31,345 nt of DNA, taken from a virus. Below the pieces are notes generated by a model. It ran no database searches and had not been told where the DNA came from. It saw only the letters and a program-made list of their open reading frames with translations. The stretch is taken from IMG/VR virus record IMGVR_UViG_3300025695_001455, positions 1-31,345 of that record. One strand, given 5' to 3'. Made by a program: the position numbers and the translations under genes. This document shows positions 24,382 to 30,974 of the stretch, piece by piece. Every line of letters begins with the position of its first letter. The first letter of the stretch is position 1.

Positions 24382-24891
24382 TTATATTCTTTCAATATTA
24401 ATTCTATCTAAAATAAAGATACCATTATCACCCGAAAACACTATTTCCTCTGGTGAAACAGATACGCTACCACCTTCATGGTAATCTAAATCACTAAAAA
24501 TAGATTCATGGTTATTAGATAACCAATCAACCAATCTATCCTCATAACCATCACCTAAATTAACACTCACTATCACACCTTTATCTAGGTTGGCGAAGGT
24601 TAAATCAGTACTGGTTTTAGACTCAACTTCAGCTAATTGTTTCAAGTTACCCACTAACATATCATAATCATCCATGGTTAAAACACCATTCTTTGATCCA
24701 GATATCGCTTTTTCAGCCAAATCATGTAAATCCATATCAGTCTTAGCATCTTCCTTAGCGTACTCGAGGGTACGTATAAATAAAGGTACATCCATAGTCA
24801 CCGTATCAATCTCATCTTTAGTATTAGGTGTAGAAATACCCATCATATTACGAATATTTTCTATTTCTTCATTTAATAAACCATTAACCAT
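24382..24891 (-). CDS. Putative internal head protein with N-terminal targeting motif
   Basis: The 169-residue protein begins LLNEEIENIRNMMGISTP (residues 5-22). It keeps LNE at 6-8 but has IST where the others have IxE, so the second site may not be cut. A helical domain follows (DVPLFIRTLEYAKEDAKTDM, HDLAEKAISGSKNGVLTMDD), then a beta-rich C-terminus. Its stop is 1 nt before the ATG of the LETM1-like gene, so the two are translationally coupled. TATTTATA lies 13 nt upstream. Confidence 0.72.
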   Translation of the reverse strand: MVNGLLNEEIENIRNMMGISTPNTKDEIDTVTMDVPLFIRTLEYAKEDAKTDMDLHDLAEKAISGSKNGVLTMDDYDMLVGNLKQLAEVESKTSTDLTFANLDKGVIVSVNLGDGYEDRLVDWLSNNHESIFSDLDYHEGGSVSVSPEEIVFSGDNGIFILDRINIERI

Positions 24892-24904
24892 ACTTATATT
24901 TTAA

Positions 24905-24912
24905 TATAAATA
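24905..24912 (-). promoter_or_regulatory. Putative late promoter octamer, leftward head-gene transcript
   Basis: Minus-strand TATTTATA lies 13 nt upstream of the ATG at 24891 and should drive 24891 to 22334. Confidence 0.6.
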
Positions 24913-24954
24913 TATATAATTAAAGCAATATTTAATTTAACCGAATAAAACCAC

Positions 24955-24962
24955 TATTTATA
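24955..24962 (+). promoter_or_regulatory. Putative late promoter octamer, rightward polyprotein transcript
   Basis: Plus-strand TATTTATA lies 12 nt upstream of the ATG at 24975, divergent from the copy at 24905. Confidence 0.6.
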
Positions 24963-24974
24963 ATAAAAAACTGA

Positions 24975-26852
24975 ATGAATAACCCGTTTAACGTACTAGA
25001 TAGCAAGTATCCAGACATAAGATTTGAACTATACACAAAAGAAAAGGATAAGAGTGTTTATCTGACTGGGTTTATAGTACCACAATCAATGAGAAATCAA
25101 GGTGTGGGTTCCGACTTTATGAATGACCTAATAAAGATAGCTGATGGTGACGGATGGAAGATAACACTAACACCATCATCCAGTTACGGAGGTAATGTGA
25201 ATAGGTTAAAGAAATTCTATAAAGACTTTGGTTTTGTTGAAAATAAAGGTCAAAATAGAGACTTTACACACAAAGAAGATATGTACAGAGAACCTAAAAA
25301 TATGGGTACAGAAGAAACAATAACCGAAAAGGTTGTGGGTGACAAAATAGAATGTAATAAATGTGATTGGAGCTGGGATATTAAAGACGGTGGTGATGAC
25401 TTATATGTTTGTCATAAATGCGGTAACGACAATACACCAAAACTTAATGAAAATGTTAATAGGTTAAAACAAATAATCACGTTAACTGAAGAAAAGAAAC
25501 CAAAAGCTGATAGATGCCTTAGGATAGCTAGAAGAAAATATGATAAACCCTCAGCATATAGGTCTGGAGCTATTGTAAGATGTAGAAACGGTAAGATATG
25601 GAAAGATCTAAAAGAAGATGACATAAATGAGGCACCAGAGGATATAAAGGAACTACTATACCAGGCACACGAAGCTATAACAAGCGTGGAAGGTGAAGAT
25701 TACGCACCAAATATCCATGAACTAGAAGGTTGGGTTAAAAATCATATAAATGAGTACAATACATTTACAGGTGAAGAGGTAGCACAACACATCAAAGACA
25801 TAACACCAGAAGAAAGTGATATACCAGACCACTTCATAGATGAGTTCATTATACCTAACGACGGATGGGTTCTAAAACAAATAAATCTTAAAGAATTATT
25901 AAACGATAAAGATTTTAAAGAATATTACGATTCAGGCGATGAAAGATACGAAGACGAGGAAGTTAATGCCGATGATTTATACAACGATTTAGTGGTATAT
26001 AATGGTGAACTATTAGACGGTTACTCTAGAGCAGCAAAAATGATACGCTCTGGTGAAAAAGTGGCTGGCGCATTCGTATTAGAACCAGAAGATATAAACG
26101 AAGCCAAAAAAACTGATTATTCAAAAGAGAAAAAAGACGGACTACACGGATGGTTCTCCAGAAGAGGTGGTGGTGGTAACAAAGGTTGGGTAGACTGTAA
26201 TACATGTAGAACAGTAAACGGTAAAAAGAAATGTAAGGCCTGTGGTAGAGAAAAAGGTGAGAAAAGATCTAAATACCCATCCTGTAGACCAACACCAGGA
26301 TCATGCGGAACACCTGGTAAAGGTAAAAAATGGGGTAAGACTAAAAAGAATGAATCTATTACCGAAAACATTAATGAAGAAGATATGGAAAAGAAAAGAA
26401 TAGCATTATTATTCATAGTGATAGATAATAAAGTATTATTATTTAAAAGAAGTCCAGAGGAAACAACAAACGCTGGTAAATACGGAATGCTTGGTGGTCA
26501 TATAGAAAAAGGTGAAACCCCAGAAGAAGCTTTAGTTAGAGAGGTTAAAGAAGAAGCTGGTGTAGAAATCGAACCAGAATCATTTAAAAAACTAAAAACA
26601 TACGAAATGGATAATGTACAGTTAAATGTTTTCCACACAAATGAATTCGATGTAGAGAATATAGAACTGGATAAAAAAGAACACGTAAGTAAAAAATTCT
26701 TTACCTTAGAAGAGCTGGATGAAATGTCACCAGAAGAATGTATAGAAACTAACAAGGAAATAGCTAGAGACTATAACGAAAAAGTGACTAAGAGTAACGA
26801 ACTAAATGAGGACATCCAAAGAGTCAAGGAATGGTTTAAAATACTAAACTAA
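24975..26852 (+). CDS. Modular polyprotein: GNAT, zinc ribbon, ParB-like, DUF5872-like and Nudix domains
   Basis: This 625-residue protein strings together unrelated domains. Residues 1-100 are GNAT-like: RNQGVGSDF (40-48) fits the acetyl-CoA loop and FYKDFGFVE (81-89) the closing strand. 125-152 is a zinc ribbon (C127, C130, C146, C149). 157-172 (LNENVNRLKQIITLTE) repeats the head-targeting motif internally. 178-213 is a basic module (DRCLRIARRKYDKPSAYRSG). About 290-372 has a ParB/Srx-like LLDGYSRAAK. 386-455 resembles DUF5872 (GLHGWFSRRGGGGNKGWVDC, YPSCRPTPGSC). 472-606 is a Nudix hydrolase with a full Nudix box, GHIEKGETPEEALVRE plus VKEEAGV (508-530). (I/L)-x-E tripeptides lie at nearly every junction: ITE 116-118, LNE 157-159, LTE 170-172, INE 217-219, INE 374-376, ITE 462-464, INE 466-468, LNE 610-612. 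I infer proteolytic processing in the prohead. Confidence 0.85.
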   Translation: MNNPFNVLDSKYPDIRFELYTKEKDKSVYLTGFIVPQSMRNQGVGSDFMNDLIKIADGDGWKITLTPSSSYGGNVNRLKKFYKDFGFVENKGQNRDFTHKEDMYREPKNMGTEETITEKVVGDKIECNKCDWSWDIKDGGDDLYVCHKCGNDNTPKLNENVNRLKQIITLTEEKKPKADRCLRIARRKYDKPSAYRSGAIVRCRNGKIWKDLKEDDINEAPEDIKELLYQAHEAITSVEGEDYAPNIHELEGWVKNHINEYNTFTGEEVAQHIKDITPEESDIPDHFIDEFIIPNDGWVLKQINLKELLNDKDFKEYYDSGDERYEDEEVNADDLYNDLVVYNGELLDGYSRAAKMIRSGEKVAGAFVLEPEDINEAKKTDYSKEKKDGLHGWFSRRGGGGNKGWVDCNTCRTVNGKKKCKACGREKGEKRSKYPSCRPTPGSCGTPGKGKKWGKTKKNESITENINEEDMEKKRIALLFIVIDNKVLLFKRSPEETTNAGKYGMLGGHIEKGETPEEALVREVKEEAGVEIEPESFKKLKTYEMDNVQLNVFHTNEFDVENIELDKKEHVSKKFFTLEELDEMSPEECIETNKEIARDYNEKVTKSNELNEDIQRVKEWFKILN

Positions 26853-26854
26853 AC

Positions 26855-27604
26855 ATGAAACCAAATCTATTCATAGTATCGTCAGCAATCTACGTGGGTA
26901 ACGAAGAAACACCCAGAAGATTCCTAGAAACGATAGGTACACTGAATAGTATAATCTCGAATAACCCAAATAACAAAATAGTGGTACTAGAAAACTCTAG
27001 TAAACCATTAAACAGTGTATTCATAAAAGAATTGGAAGCCAGAGCCGAAGTATTCCACTATGGCCAGGACCCAGAAATGTCAAACATAGACCAAAAAGCC
27101 GAAGTAATCGCAAACCAAACAACGATTAAATACAATGACCCTAGTATAAACGCAAAGGAGTATATTAAAATGGGTTACCTAAAGAATAAAAAAGAATGCT
27201 ATGCAATACATAAGTTCTTATCAGAAAACGACCTGTCTGGGTTCGGTAGAATATTTAAAATGTCTGGTAGATATATTCTTAACAATGAATTCGAAGAAAC
27301 GAATCATATAGAAGAAATATCGGCAGTGGTTAGAGAAACCAATCAACCAATTGAATACATGCAAACCGATCACCTATGTTATACCACATTATATAGTTTC
27401 GACCCTAAAATACAACCAAAAATGATTAATGTGTACCAAAACATAATATGGTACATGGATGAAAGATATGAACTAGATATCCCAGTAGATATTGAACACG
27501 GGTTACATAAATTCACAAAAAAATTAAAAGTAAATAAGTTAAAAAGGTTAGGTATTATGGGGATAACCAATAAATCGGGCAACTCATTAATGACCCTAGT
27601 ATAA
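26855..27604 (+). CDS. Putative glycosyltransferase-like protein
   Basis: The 249-residue protein starts 2 nt after the polyprotein stop. LFIVSSAIYV (4-13), NKIVVLENSS and FGRIFKMSGRYILNNEF resemble small glycosyltransferases of the GT-A grade, in which a KxSGRYxL strand lies near the acceptor site. There is no clear DxD. The call is weak; the protein could also be a capsule- or LPS-biosynthesis related protein of unknown activity. It shares the late promoter at 24955, and together with the DUF2827 gene makes two potential sugar transferases in the window. Confidence 0.5.
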   Translation: MKPNLFIVSSAIYVGNEETPRRFLETIGTLNSIISNNPNNKIVVLENSSKPLNSVFIKELEARAEVFHYGQDPEMSNIDQKAEVIANQTTIKYNDPSINAKEYIKMGYLKNKKECYAIHKFLSENDLSGFGRIFKMSGRYILNNEFEETNHIEEISAVVRETNQPIEYMQTDHLCYTTLYSFDPKIQPKMINVYQNIIWYMDERYELDIPVDIEHGLHKFTKKLKVNKLKRLGIMGITNKSGNSLMTLV

Positions 27605-27724
27605 TAATAAATGTACTTTTACTAAAAAACGACATAGTTATAATTAAAGGTATTAGTACTACCTTATAAAAGAAAACCTAAATATAATAGGAAAACAGTT
27701 CCGAAAGGAATAACACACCATTAT

Positions 27725-27732
27725 TATTTATA
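27725..27732 (+). promoter_or_regulatory. Orphan late promoter octamer
   Basis: Plus-strand TATTTATA lies 25 nt before the terminator hairpin and is not followed by a gene within 200 nt. It may be chance or may give a very short or read-through transcript. Confidence 0.3.
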
Positions 27733-27750
27733 TTATTGTGAAATTATAAA

Positions 27751-27784
27751 AAAAAACACTTACTTAACGGTAGGTGTTTTTTTT
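27751..27784 (+). terminator. Intrinsic terminator
   Basis: CACTTAC (27757-27763) pairs with GTAGGTG (27770-27776, one G-T pair), flanked by A6 on the left and T8 on the right. It ends the transcript that began at 24955. Confidence 0.8.
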
Positions 27785-27797
27785 ATTCGATACAATC

Positions 27798-27848
27798 CCA
27801 AAAAAAGGGGGCTGGGGGTTTTTGGTACGACCGAAGGGAGTTCGGGTC
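27798..27848 (+). other. G-rich potential RNA hairpins
   Basis: CCAAAAA (27798-27804) can pair with TTTTTGG (27819-27825), with GGGGGCTGGGGG (27807-27818) in the loop. A second stem follows, CCGAA (27831-27835) with TTCGG (27841-27845), extended by GA/TC around a bulged G. The G runs stand out in an AT-rich genome. The function is unknown. Confidence 0.35.
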
Positions 27849-27919
27849 AAAGAACGATTCACTATTAACCATTATAAAGCACCCCATATAAACCCATAAT
27901 CATCTTTTTTTTCAAATTA

Positions 27920-27950
27920 CTTGCCGTTATCAATATTTTAGTTATATTTG
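27920..27950 (+). promoter_or_regulatory. Bacteroidota-type promoter of the GIY-YIG operon
   Basis: CTTG (27920-27923), 19 nt and TATATTTG (27943-27950) match the host consensus with one mismatch in -33. The ATG is 16 nt downstream. Confidence 0.65.
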
Positions 27951-27966
27951 TACAAACAAAATTGTT

Positions 27967-28698
27967 ATGAGCAAACCAGGTTACGTTTATATTGCAAGGA
28001 TTATAGATCACGGCGGTCAATTCGTAAACGGGTACCATAAAATCGGACTGTCAAAGCAATATAAGATAAGAGAAACCCAACTAAACTCAACACACCTACC
28101 ATTCGACGTATTAATGATAAGAGTATTCAAAACAGATGATATGAATAAACTCGAATCAATATTACACGTCTGTTTCGATGATTACAGGGTTATAAAAGAA
28201 TATGACGACAGAAGAAACATAACAACAGAATGGTTTAACGTGGATGATATCGAAACATTTAATGAAAGGGTGGATAAAATGATTCAACTACTCGAAATAA
28301 ATGAAATGGATATAAACCTGTCAATAGATAAAGACAACACACTAACACAACAACAAAAGTTAGAAACCAAACAGAATATAGGCAGAGCCAAAAGTACAAA
28401 ACTAAAAGTAATCACGGAGGATAAAACATTTATGGGGGAAACATCAAAGGAAACATATGTGGATGTAATGAACAACCTAACAAAAGATATGGACCCAGAT
28501 TATATAATGGAAAACTTCTCAACATTCTTTAAAAGGGTTAAAGAAGACTTTACTGAGTCAATGAACGAGTATAATAAAGTGTTAATGGAAAATGGACTAT
28601 ACATGTCAACATGGGGTTCAAATAAACTTAAAATAAGAAGAATAAAAGCCCTATCAAATTTATTGGGGGTTGATAATATTAAATGTGAACTAATATGA
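27967..28698 (+). CDS. T5orf172/GIY-YIG nuclease-superfamily protein
   Basis: Residues 1-100 match the T5orf172 (MUG113-type) form of the GIY-YIG fold: GYVYIARIIDHGG (5-17), YHKIGLSKQYKIRETQLNST (23-42), HLPFDVLMIRVF, the LESILHVCFDDYRV helix with its conserved His, and TEWFNVDD. The C-terminal 140 residues are helical and polar and are not recognised. Such proteins are common in phages and may be nucleases acting on host DNA or homing-like elements; most are untested. It begins an early-type operon that overlaps the next gene by 4 nt. Confidence 0.8.
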   Translation: MSKPGYVYIARIIDHGGQFVNGYHKIGLSKQYKIRETQLNSTHLPFDVLMIRVFKTDDMNKLESILHVCFDDYRVIKEYDDRRNITTEWFNVDDIETFNERVDKMIQLLEINEMDINLSIDKDNTLTQQQKLETKQNIGRAKSTKLKVITEDKTFMGETSKETYVDVMNNLTKDMDPDYIMENFSTFFKRVKEDFTESMNEYNKVLMENGLYMSTWGSNKLKIRRIKALSNLLGVDNIKCELI

Positions 28699-29108
28699 AA
28701 GAAAAAATAGGTATAACATGCTCATGTTTTGATTTATTACACGCAGGGCATATTAAAATGCTGGAAGACGCAAAAAAAAGATGTGATAAACTAATAGTGG
28801 CACTACAAACAGACCCAACTGTAGATAGACCAGGAAAAAATAAACCCGTACAGTCAATTGTTGAAAGGTACATACAATTGGAAGGTTGTAAATGGGTTGA
28901 TCAAATAGTACCATACACAACCGAAAAAGATCTTGAGGATATATTATTGTCATTTGATATCGATGTAAGAGTCATTGGTATTGAATATAAGAATAAACCA
29001 TTCACTGGTAAAGATATATGTGAAGATAGAAATATTGAATTGGTTTATAACACTAGAGACCATAACTGGTCATCATCAGAATTAAGAAAAAGAATTAAAA
29101 CAACATAA
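28695..29108 (+). CDS. Cytidylyltransferase-family nucleotidyltransferase (TagD/RfaE-like)
   Basis: The 137-residue protein has HAGH at 16-19 in TCSCFDLLHAGHIKMLEDAK, and a late SSSELRKRI (126-134), the two nucleotide-binding signatures of the HIGH superfamily that includes glycerol-3-phosphate cytidylyltransferase and the HldE adenylyltransferase domain. RYIQLEGCKWVDQIVPY and VRVIGIEYKNKPFTGKDICE also fit. It activates a phosphorylated small molecule (for example glycerol phosphate or heptose phosphate) with CTP or ATP. The length is normal. The phage may use it for surface glycan or lipid modification. It overlaps the GIY-YIG gene by 4 nt. Confidence 0.85.
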   Translation: MKEKIGITCSCFDLLHAGHIKMLEDAKKRCDKLIVALQTDPTVDRPGKNKPVQSIVERYIQLEGCKWVDQIVPYTTEKDLEDILLSFDIDVRVIGIEYKNKPFTGKDICEDRNIELVYNTRDHNWSSSELRKRIKTT

Positions 29109-29111
29109 GAC

Positions 29112-29366
29112 ATGAAAGCAACATTAGAATTTAACCTGGAAAACCAGACAGAAAGAATAGCACATATGAGATGTGTTAAAGCAAATGACATGGCAAACGT
29201 GTTGTTTGATATTATAGGAACTGCAAGAGTTAAAGTTGAAGAGAGGTTATCTGCCGATCCAGACTTGGATGATAAAAATGTTTTTGATGGAGTTGATGAA
29301 GTATTCATGGAAGTATTCACATTGATGTTGGAATACGGAATAGATATTAACGAACTTGTAGACTGA
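29112..29366 (+). CDS. Conserved small phage protein, 84 aa
   Basis: It begins MKATLEFNLENQTERIAHMR, a start I recall from many small phage proteins of unknown role. The rest is helical with VFMEVFTLMLEYGIDI near the end. It begins 3 nt after the cytidylyltransferase stop and ends 1 nt before the next gene, so it is part of the operon. Confidence 0.6.
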   Translation: MKATLEFNLENQTERIAHMRCVKANDMANVLFDIIGTARVKVEERLSADPDLDDKNVFDGVDEVFMEVFTLMLEYGIDINELVD

Positions 29367-29367
29367 T

Positions 29368-29592
29368 ATGGTTAATGATGAAGAACTGATCGAGCTGATC
29401 ACACAGTATAAAATGTTGGAATCAGAATATACGATAATATTTAATCATATATCTGATAAGGTTAAACACCTCGATAACCCCGTACTTAGGTTTATTGAAG
29501 TGGCCGAAAATTATAAGCACCCCGAATTATTAATAACCATGTTGAATCGTGGCGATTATACAGAATTACTATGGGGGATAATTAACCCATAA
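29368..29592 (+). CDS. Small hypothetical protein, 74 aa
   Basis: The family is not recognised. It is helical and acidic (NDEELIELITQYKMLESEYT). It is the last gene of the operon from 27967. It is followed by the repeat region rather than by an obvious terminator hairpin. Confidence 0.55.
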   Translation: MVNDEELIELITQYKMLESEYTIIFNHISDKVKHLDNPVLRFIEVAENYKHPELLITMLNRGDYTELLWGIINP

Positions 29593-29600
29593 TTACAGAT

Positions 29601-29800
29601 AAAAAATTCCCCAGATATTTTTTTGAAAAATGGTTTCTTAAATACATGTGGGTCCCTTTCTGGTAGGATCAAAAATTCTGAATAAAATTTTCCCCAGATA
29701 TTTTTTTGAAAAATGGTTTCAAATATAACAATGGGTCCCTTTTAGAAAAGACCTAAAATTTCAGAAAAAAATACCCTCAAAAATTTTTTTAGAAAAAGTT
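29601..29800 (+). repeat. Imperfect tandem repeats of about 82-83 nt, function unknown
   Basis: CCCCAGATATTTTTTTGAAA begins at 29609 and again at 29692 (83 nt apart), each followed by ATGGTTTC and later GGGTCCCTTT. A third, diverged copy starts at about 29774 (CCCTCAAAAATTTTTTT). No gene is seen from 29593 to 30040. Confidence 0.7.
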
Positions 29801-29830
29801 CATACGGATGTCTGAGCCCCTGTTTTGGAA

Positions 29831-29880
29831 ACCACCCCGCCCCATATAGGAGGGCTAATGGAGGGAGGGAGGGTGTATAG
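29831..29880 (+). other. GC-rich island with G-quadruplex-type runs
   Basis: A C-rich stretch (ACCACCCCGCCCC, 29831-29843) is followed by four GGG runs at 29852, 29863, 29867 and 29871, with loops of 8, 1 and 1 nt. It lies between convergent transcripts in an AT-rich genome. It could form a quadruplex on the plus strand. The role is unknown. Confidence 0.4.
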
Positions 29881-29991
29881 TACAAACTTTATCACTAAAT
29901 ATGCCAATAACCATTTTAAGCCATTTTAAAGCATCTTTATATATATAACCATAACAATACATTACTTTAGATTAAAAGTACCGTATAGAGC

Positions 29992-30020
29992 AAAAAAAAG
30001 AGCCAATTAAGGCTCTTTTA
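29992..30020 (-). terminator. Bidirectional intrinsic terminator
   Basis: AGAGCC (29999-30004) pairs with GGCTCT (30011-30016) around AATTAA, with an A8 run on the left and TTTT on the right. On the minus strand it ends the gene at 30041. Confidence 0.85.
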
Positions 30021-30040
30021 GTTTGTTCCTTTGGTTTGTG

Positions 30041-30682
30041 TTATCCAATCTCAACAACTTCACCTGAAACTTTCACACTACCTACTAAATTATCAATAGC
30101 AAATCTACGCAAGGTTTGTGTTTTACCTTTTGCTTTTCTCTCGATTAATTTCTTTGCTATCGTTTTCGGTGCTGACTTAACGACCTTAAAAGTACCTTTC
30201 TTTTCGATAGTCTTATTAATGGTTTGACCTAACAAAGATAATTTTCTTGTATTAGTGTTAAAAGCTAAAGCATTGTTAAAGTAAATATCGTTACTAACTT
30301 TTTTCTTTTTAGGTTGAGATAACTCATTCAAAGCTATTTCTAAACTATCTTTAACGGCTTTCTTATACTCGTTTAGTGTTAAACCATTGGTATTGATAGT
30401 ATCATAATTAAAAGCATCAACATCAACACTTGATAAATCAAAGTTAGCATATATGTTAGTGTCCTTTTTTAACATATTTTTGTAACTCGCACCGATATTA
30501 ATCACTTGATTCGCCACTTCTGTATTATTAGACTTTTCGCTTGAATAACCTTTTACCGAAACGAAAGAAACGCCGTTTAAGTTAGTGTTGTTAATTAATG
30601 ATTCTAACTGCTCAATAGTTAGGTTTTCGTAAGAGTTTAACACTTCTAAGATTAACTCCTTTTTGTTGTTTAAATTTAACAT
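30041..30682 (-). CDS. Hypothetical protein, 213 aa, with strong early-type promoters
   Basis: The start is ATG 30682 (MLNLNNKKELILEVLNSYEN); the codons upstream lie inside the leader and promoter. The N-terminal half is Asn/Ser-rich and helical. The C-terminal third is basic (KKGTFKVVKSAPKTIAKKLI, RKAKGKTQTLRRFAIDNLVG), which suggests nucleic-acid or acidic-protein binding. There is no known motif. Three tandem host-type promoters upstream suggest very strong early expression, as for a host-takeover or abundant DNA-binding protein; this is inference. A terminator follows. Confidence 0.7.
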   Translation of the reverse strand: MLNLNNKKELILEVLNSYENLTIEQLESLINNTNLNGVSFVSVKGYSSEKSNNTEVANQVINIGASYKNMLKKDTNIYANFDLSSVDVDAFNYDTINTNGLTLNEYKKAVKDSLEIALNELSQPKKKKVSNDIYFNNALAFNTNTRKLSLLGQTINKTIEKKGTFKVVKSAPKTIAKKLIERKAKGKTQTLRRFAIDNLVGSVKVSGEVVEIG

Positions 30683-30718
30683 AATTTTTAGTTTTTTTGT
30701 TTTGATTAATAATTGATA

Positions 30719-30922
30719 CAAATATATGGGTTTCAAAATTACCCTGCAAACTTTATTGTAAAAAAAATTAAATTATTTTAGTAGGAAAGTTTAAAGCACC
30801 ATCACAAATATAATGGTAATAAAATTATCCTGCAAACTTTATTGTAAAAAAAATTAAATTATTTTAGTAGGAAAGTTTAAAGCACCATCACAAATATAAT
30901 AATAAAAAAAATATCCTGCAAA
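30719..30922 (-). promoter_or_regulatory. Triple tandem Bacteroidota-type promoters in 86-bp repeats
   Basis: On the minus strand there are three perfect TTTG-N20-TATATTTG promoters: 30747-30750/30719-30726, 30833-30836/30805-30812 and 30919-30922/30891-30898. The period is exactly 86 nt. Between them the units share a leader-like ATGGTGC and AAACTTTCCTACT block. Each promoter points to the gene starting at 30682; only the proximal one has the AAC-rich leader found also upstream of 31244. Confidence 0.85.
30727..30898. repeat. Two near-identical 86-bp direct repeats and a partial third
   Basis: The unit with CCTGCAAACTTTATTGTAAA and TAGGAAAGTTTAAAGCACCA occurs twice back to back with almost no changes; a third copy (from 30914) is truncated by the terminator. 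A diverged end (AATAGGAAAGTTTAA) is seen again at 31331-31345, upstream of the next promoter, so the array unit probably continues outside the window. Confidence 0.85.
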
Positions 30923-30931
30923 CTTTATAAT

Positions 30932-30961
30932 AAAAAAAAAGAGGCTCATTTCTGAACCTCT
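30932..30961 (-). terminator. Intrinsic terminator of the 89-aa gene
   Basis: GAGGCTCA (30941-30948) pairs with TGAACCTC (30953-60; one G-T pair on the transcribed strand) around TTTC, with a run of nine A on the plus strand giving the U tract on the minus strand. It insulates the promoter array from the gene upstream. Confidence 0.85.
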
Positions 30962-30974
30962 CTATTTTGTTTGA

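Larger units (their letters stand above)
27605..27966 (+). other. Intergenic region with late octamer, terminator, G-rich hairpins and an early promoter
   Basis: No frame of useful length is seen. In order it holds an AT-rich stretch, a perfect TATTTATA (27725), a terminator (27751-27784), two potential hairpins with a GGGGGCTGGGGG block (27798-27848) and a host-type promoter (27920-27950). It separates the late transcript on the left from the GIY-YIG operon on the right. Confidence 0.6.

Noticed and set aside
26117-26416. 99-residue minus-strand frame (hydrophobic, Pro-rich)
   Set aside because: Antisense to the Gly/Lys-rich DUF5872-like part of the polyprotein.
27825-27855. tRNA-like T-arm (GTTCGGGTC)
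   Set aside because: No acceptor stem, anticodon arm or D arm can be drawn around it.
30719-30936. CRISPR array
   Set aside because: The 86-bp units are identical throughout with no unique spacers; they are explained as promoter repeats.
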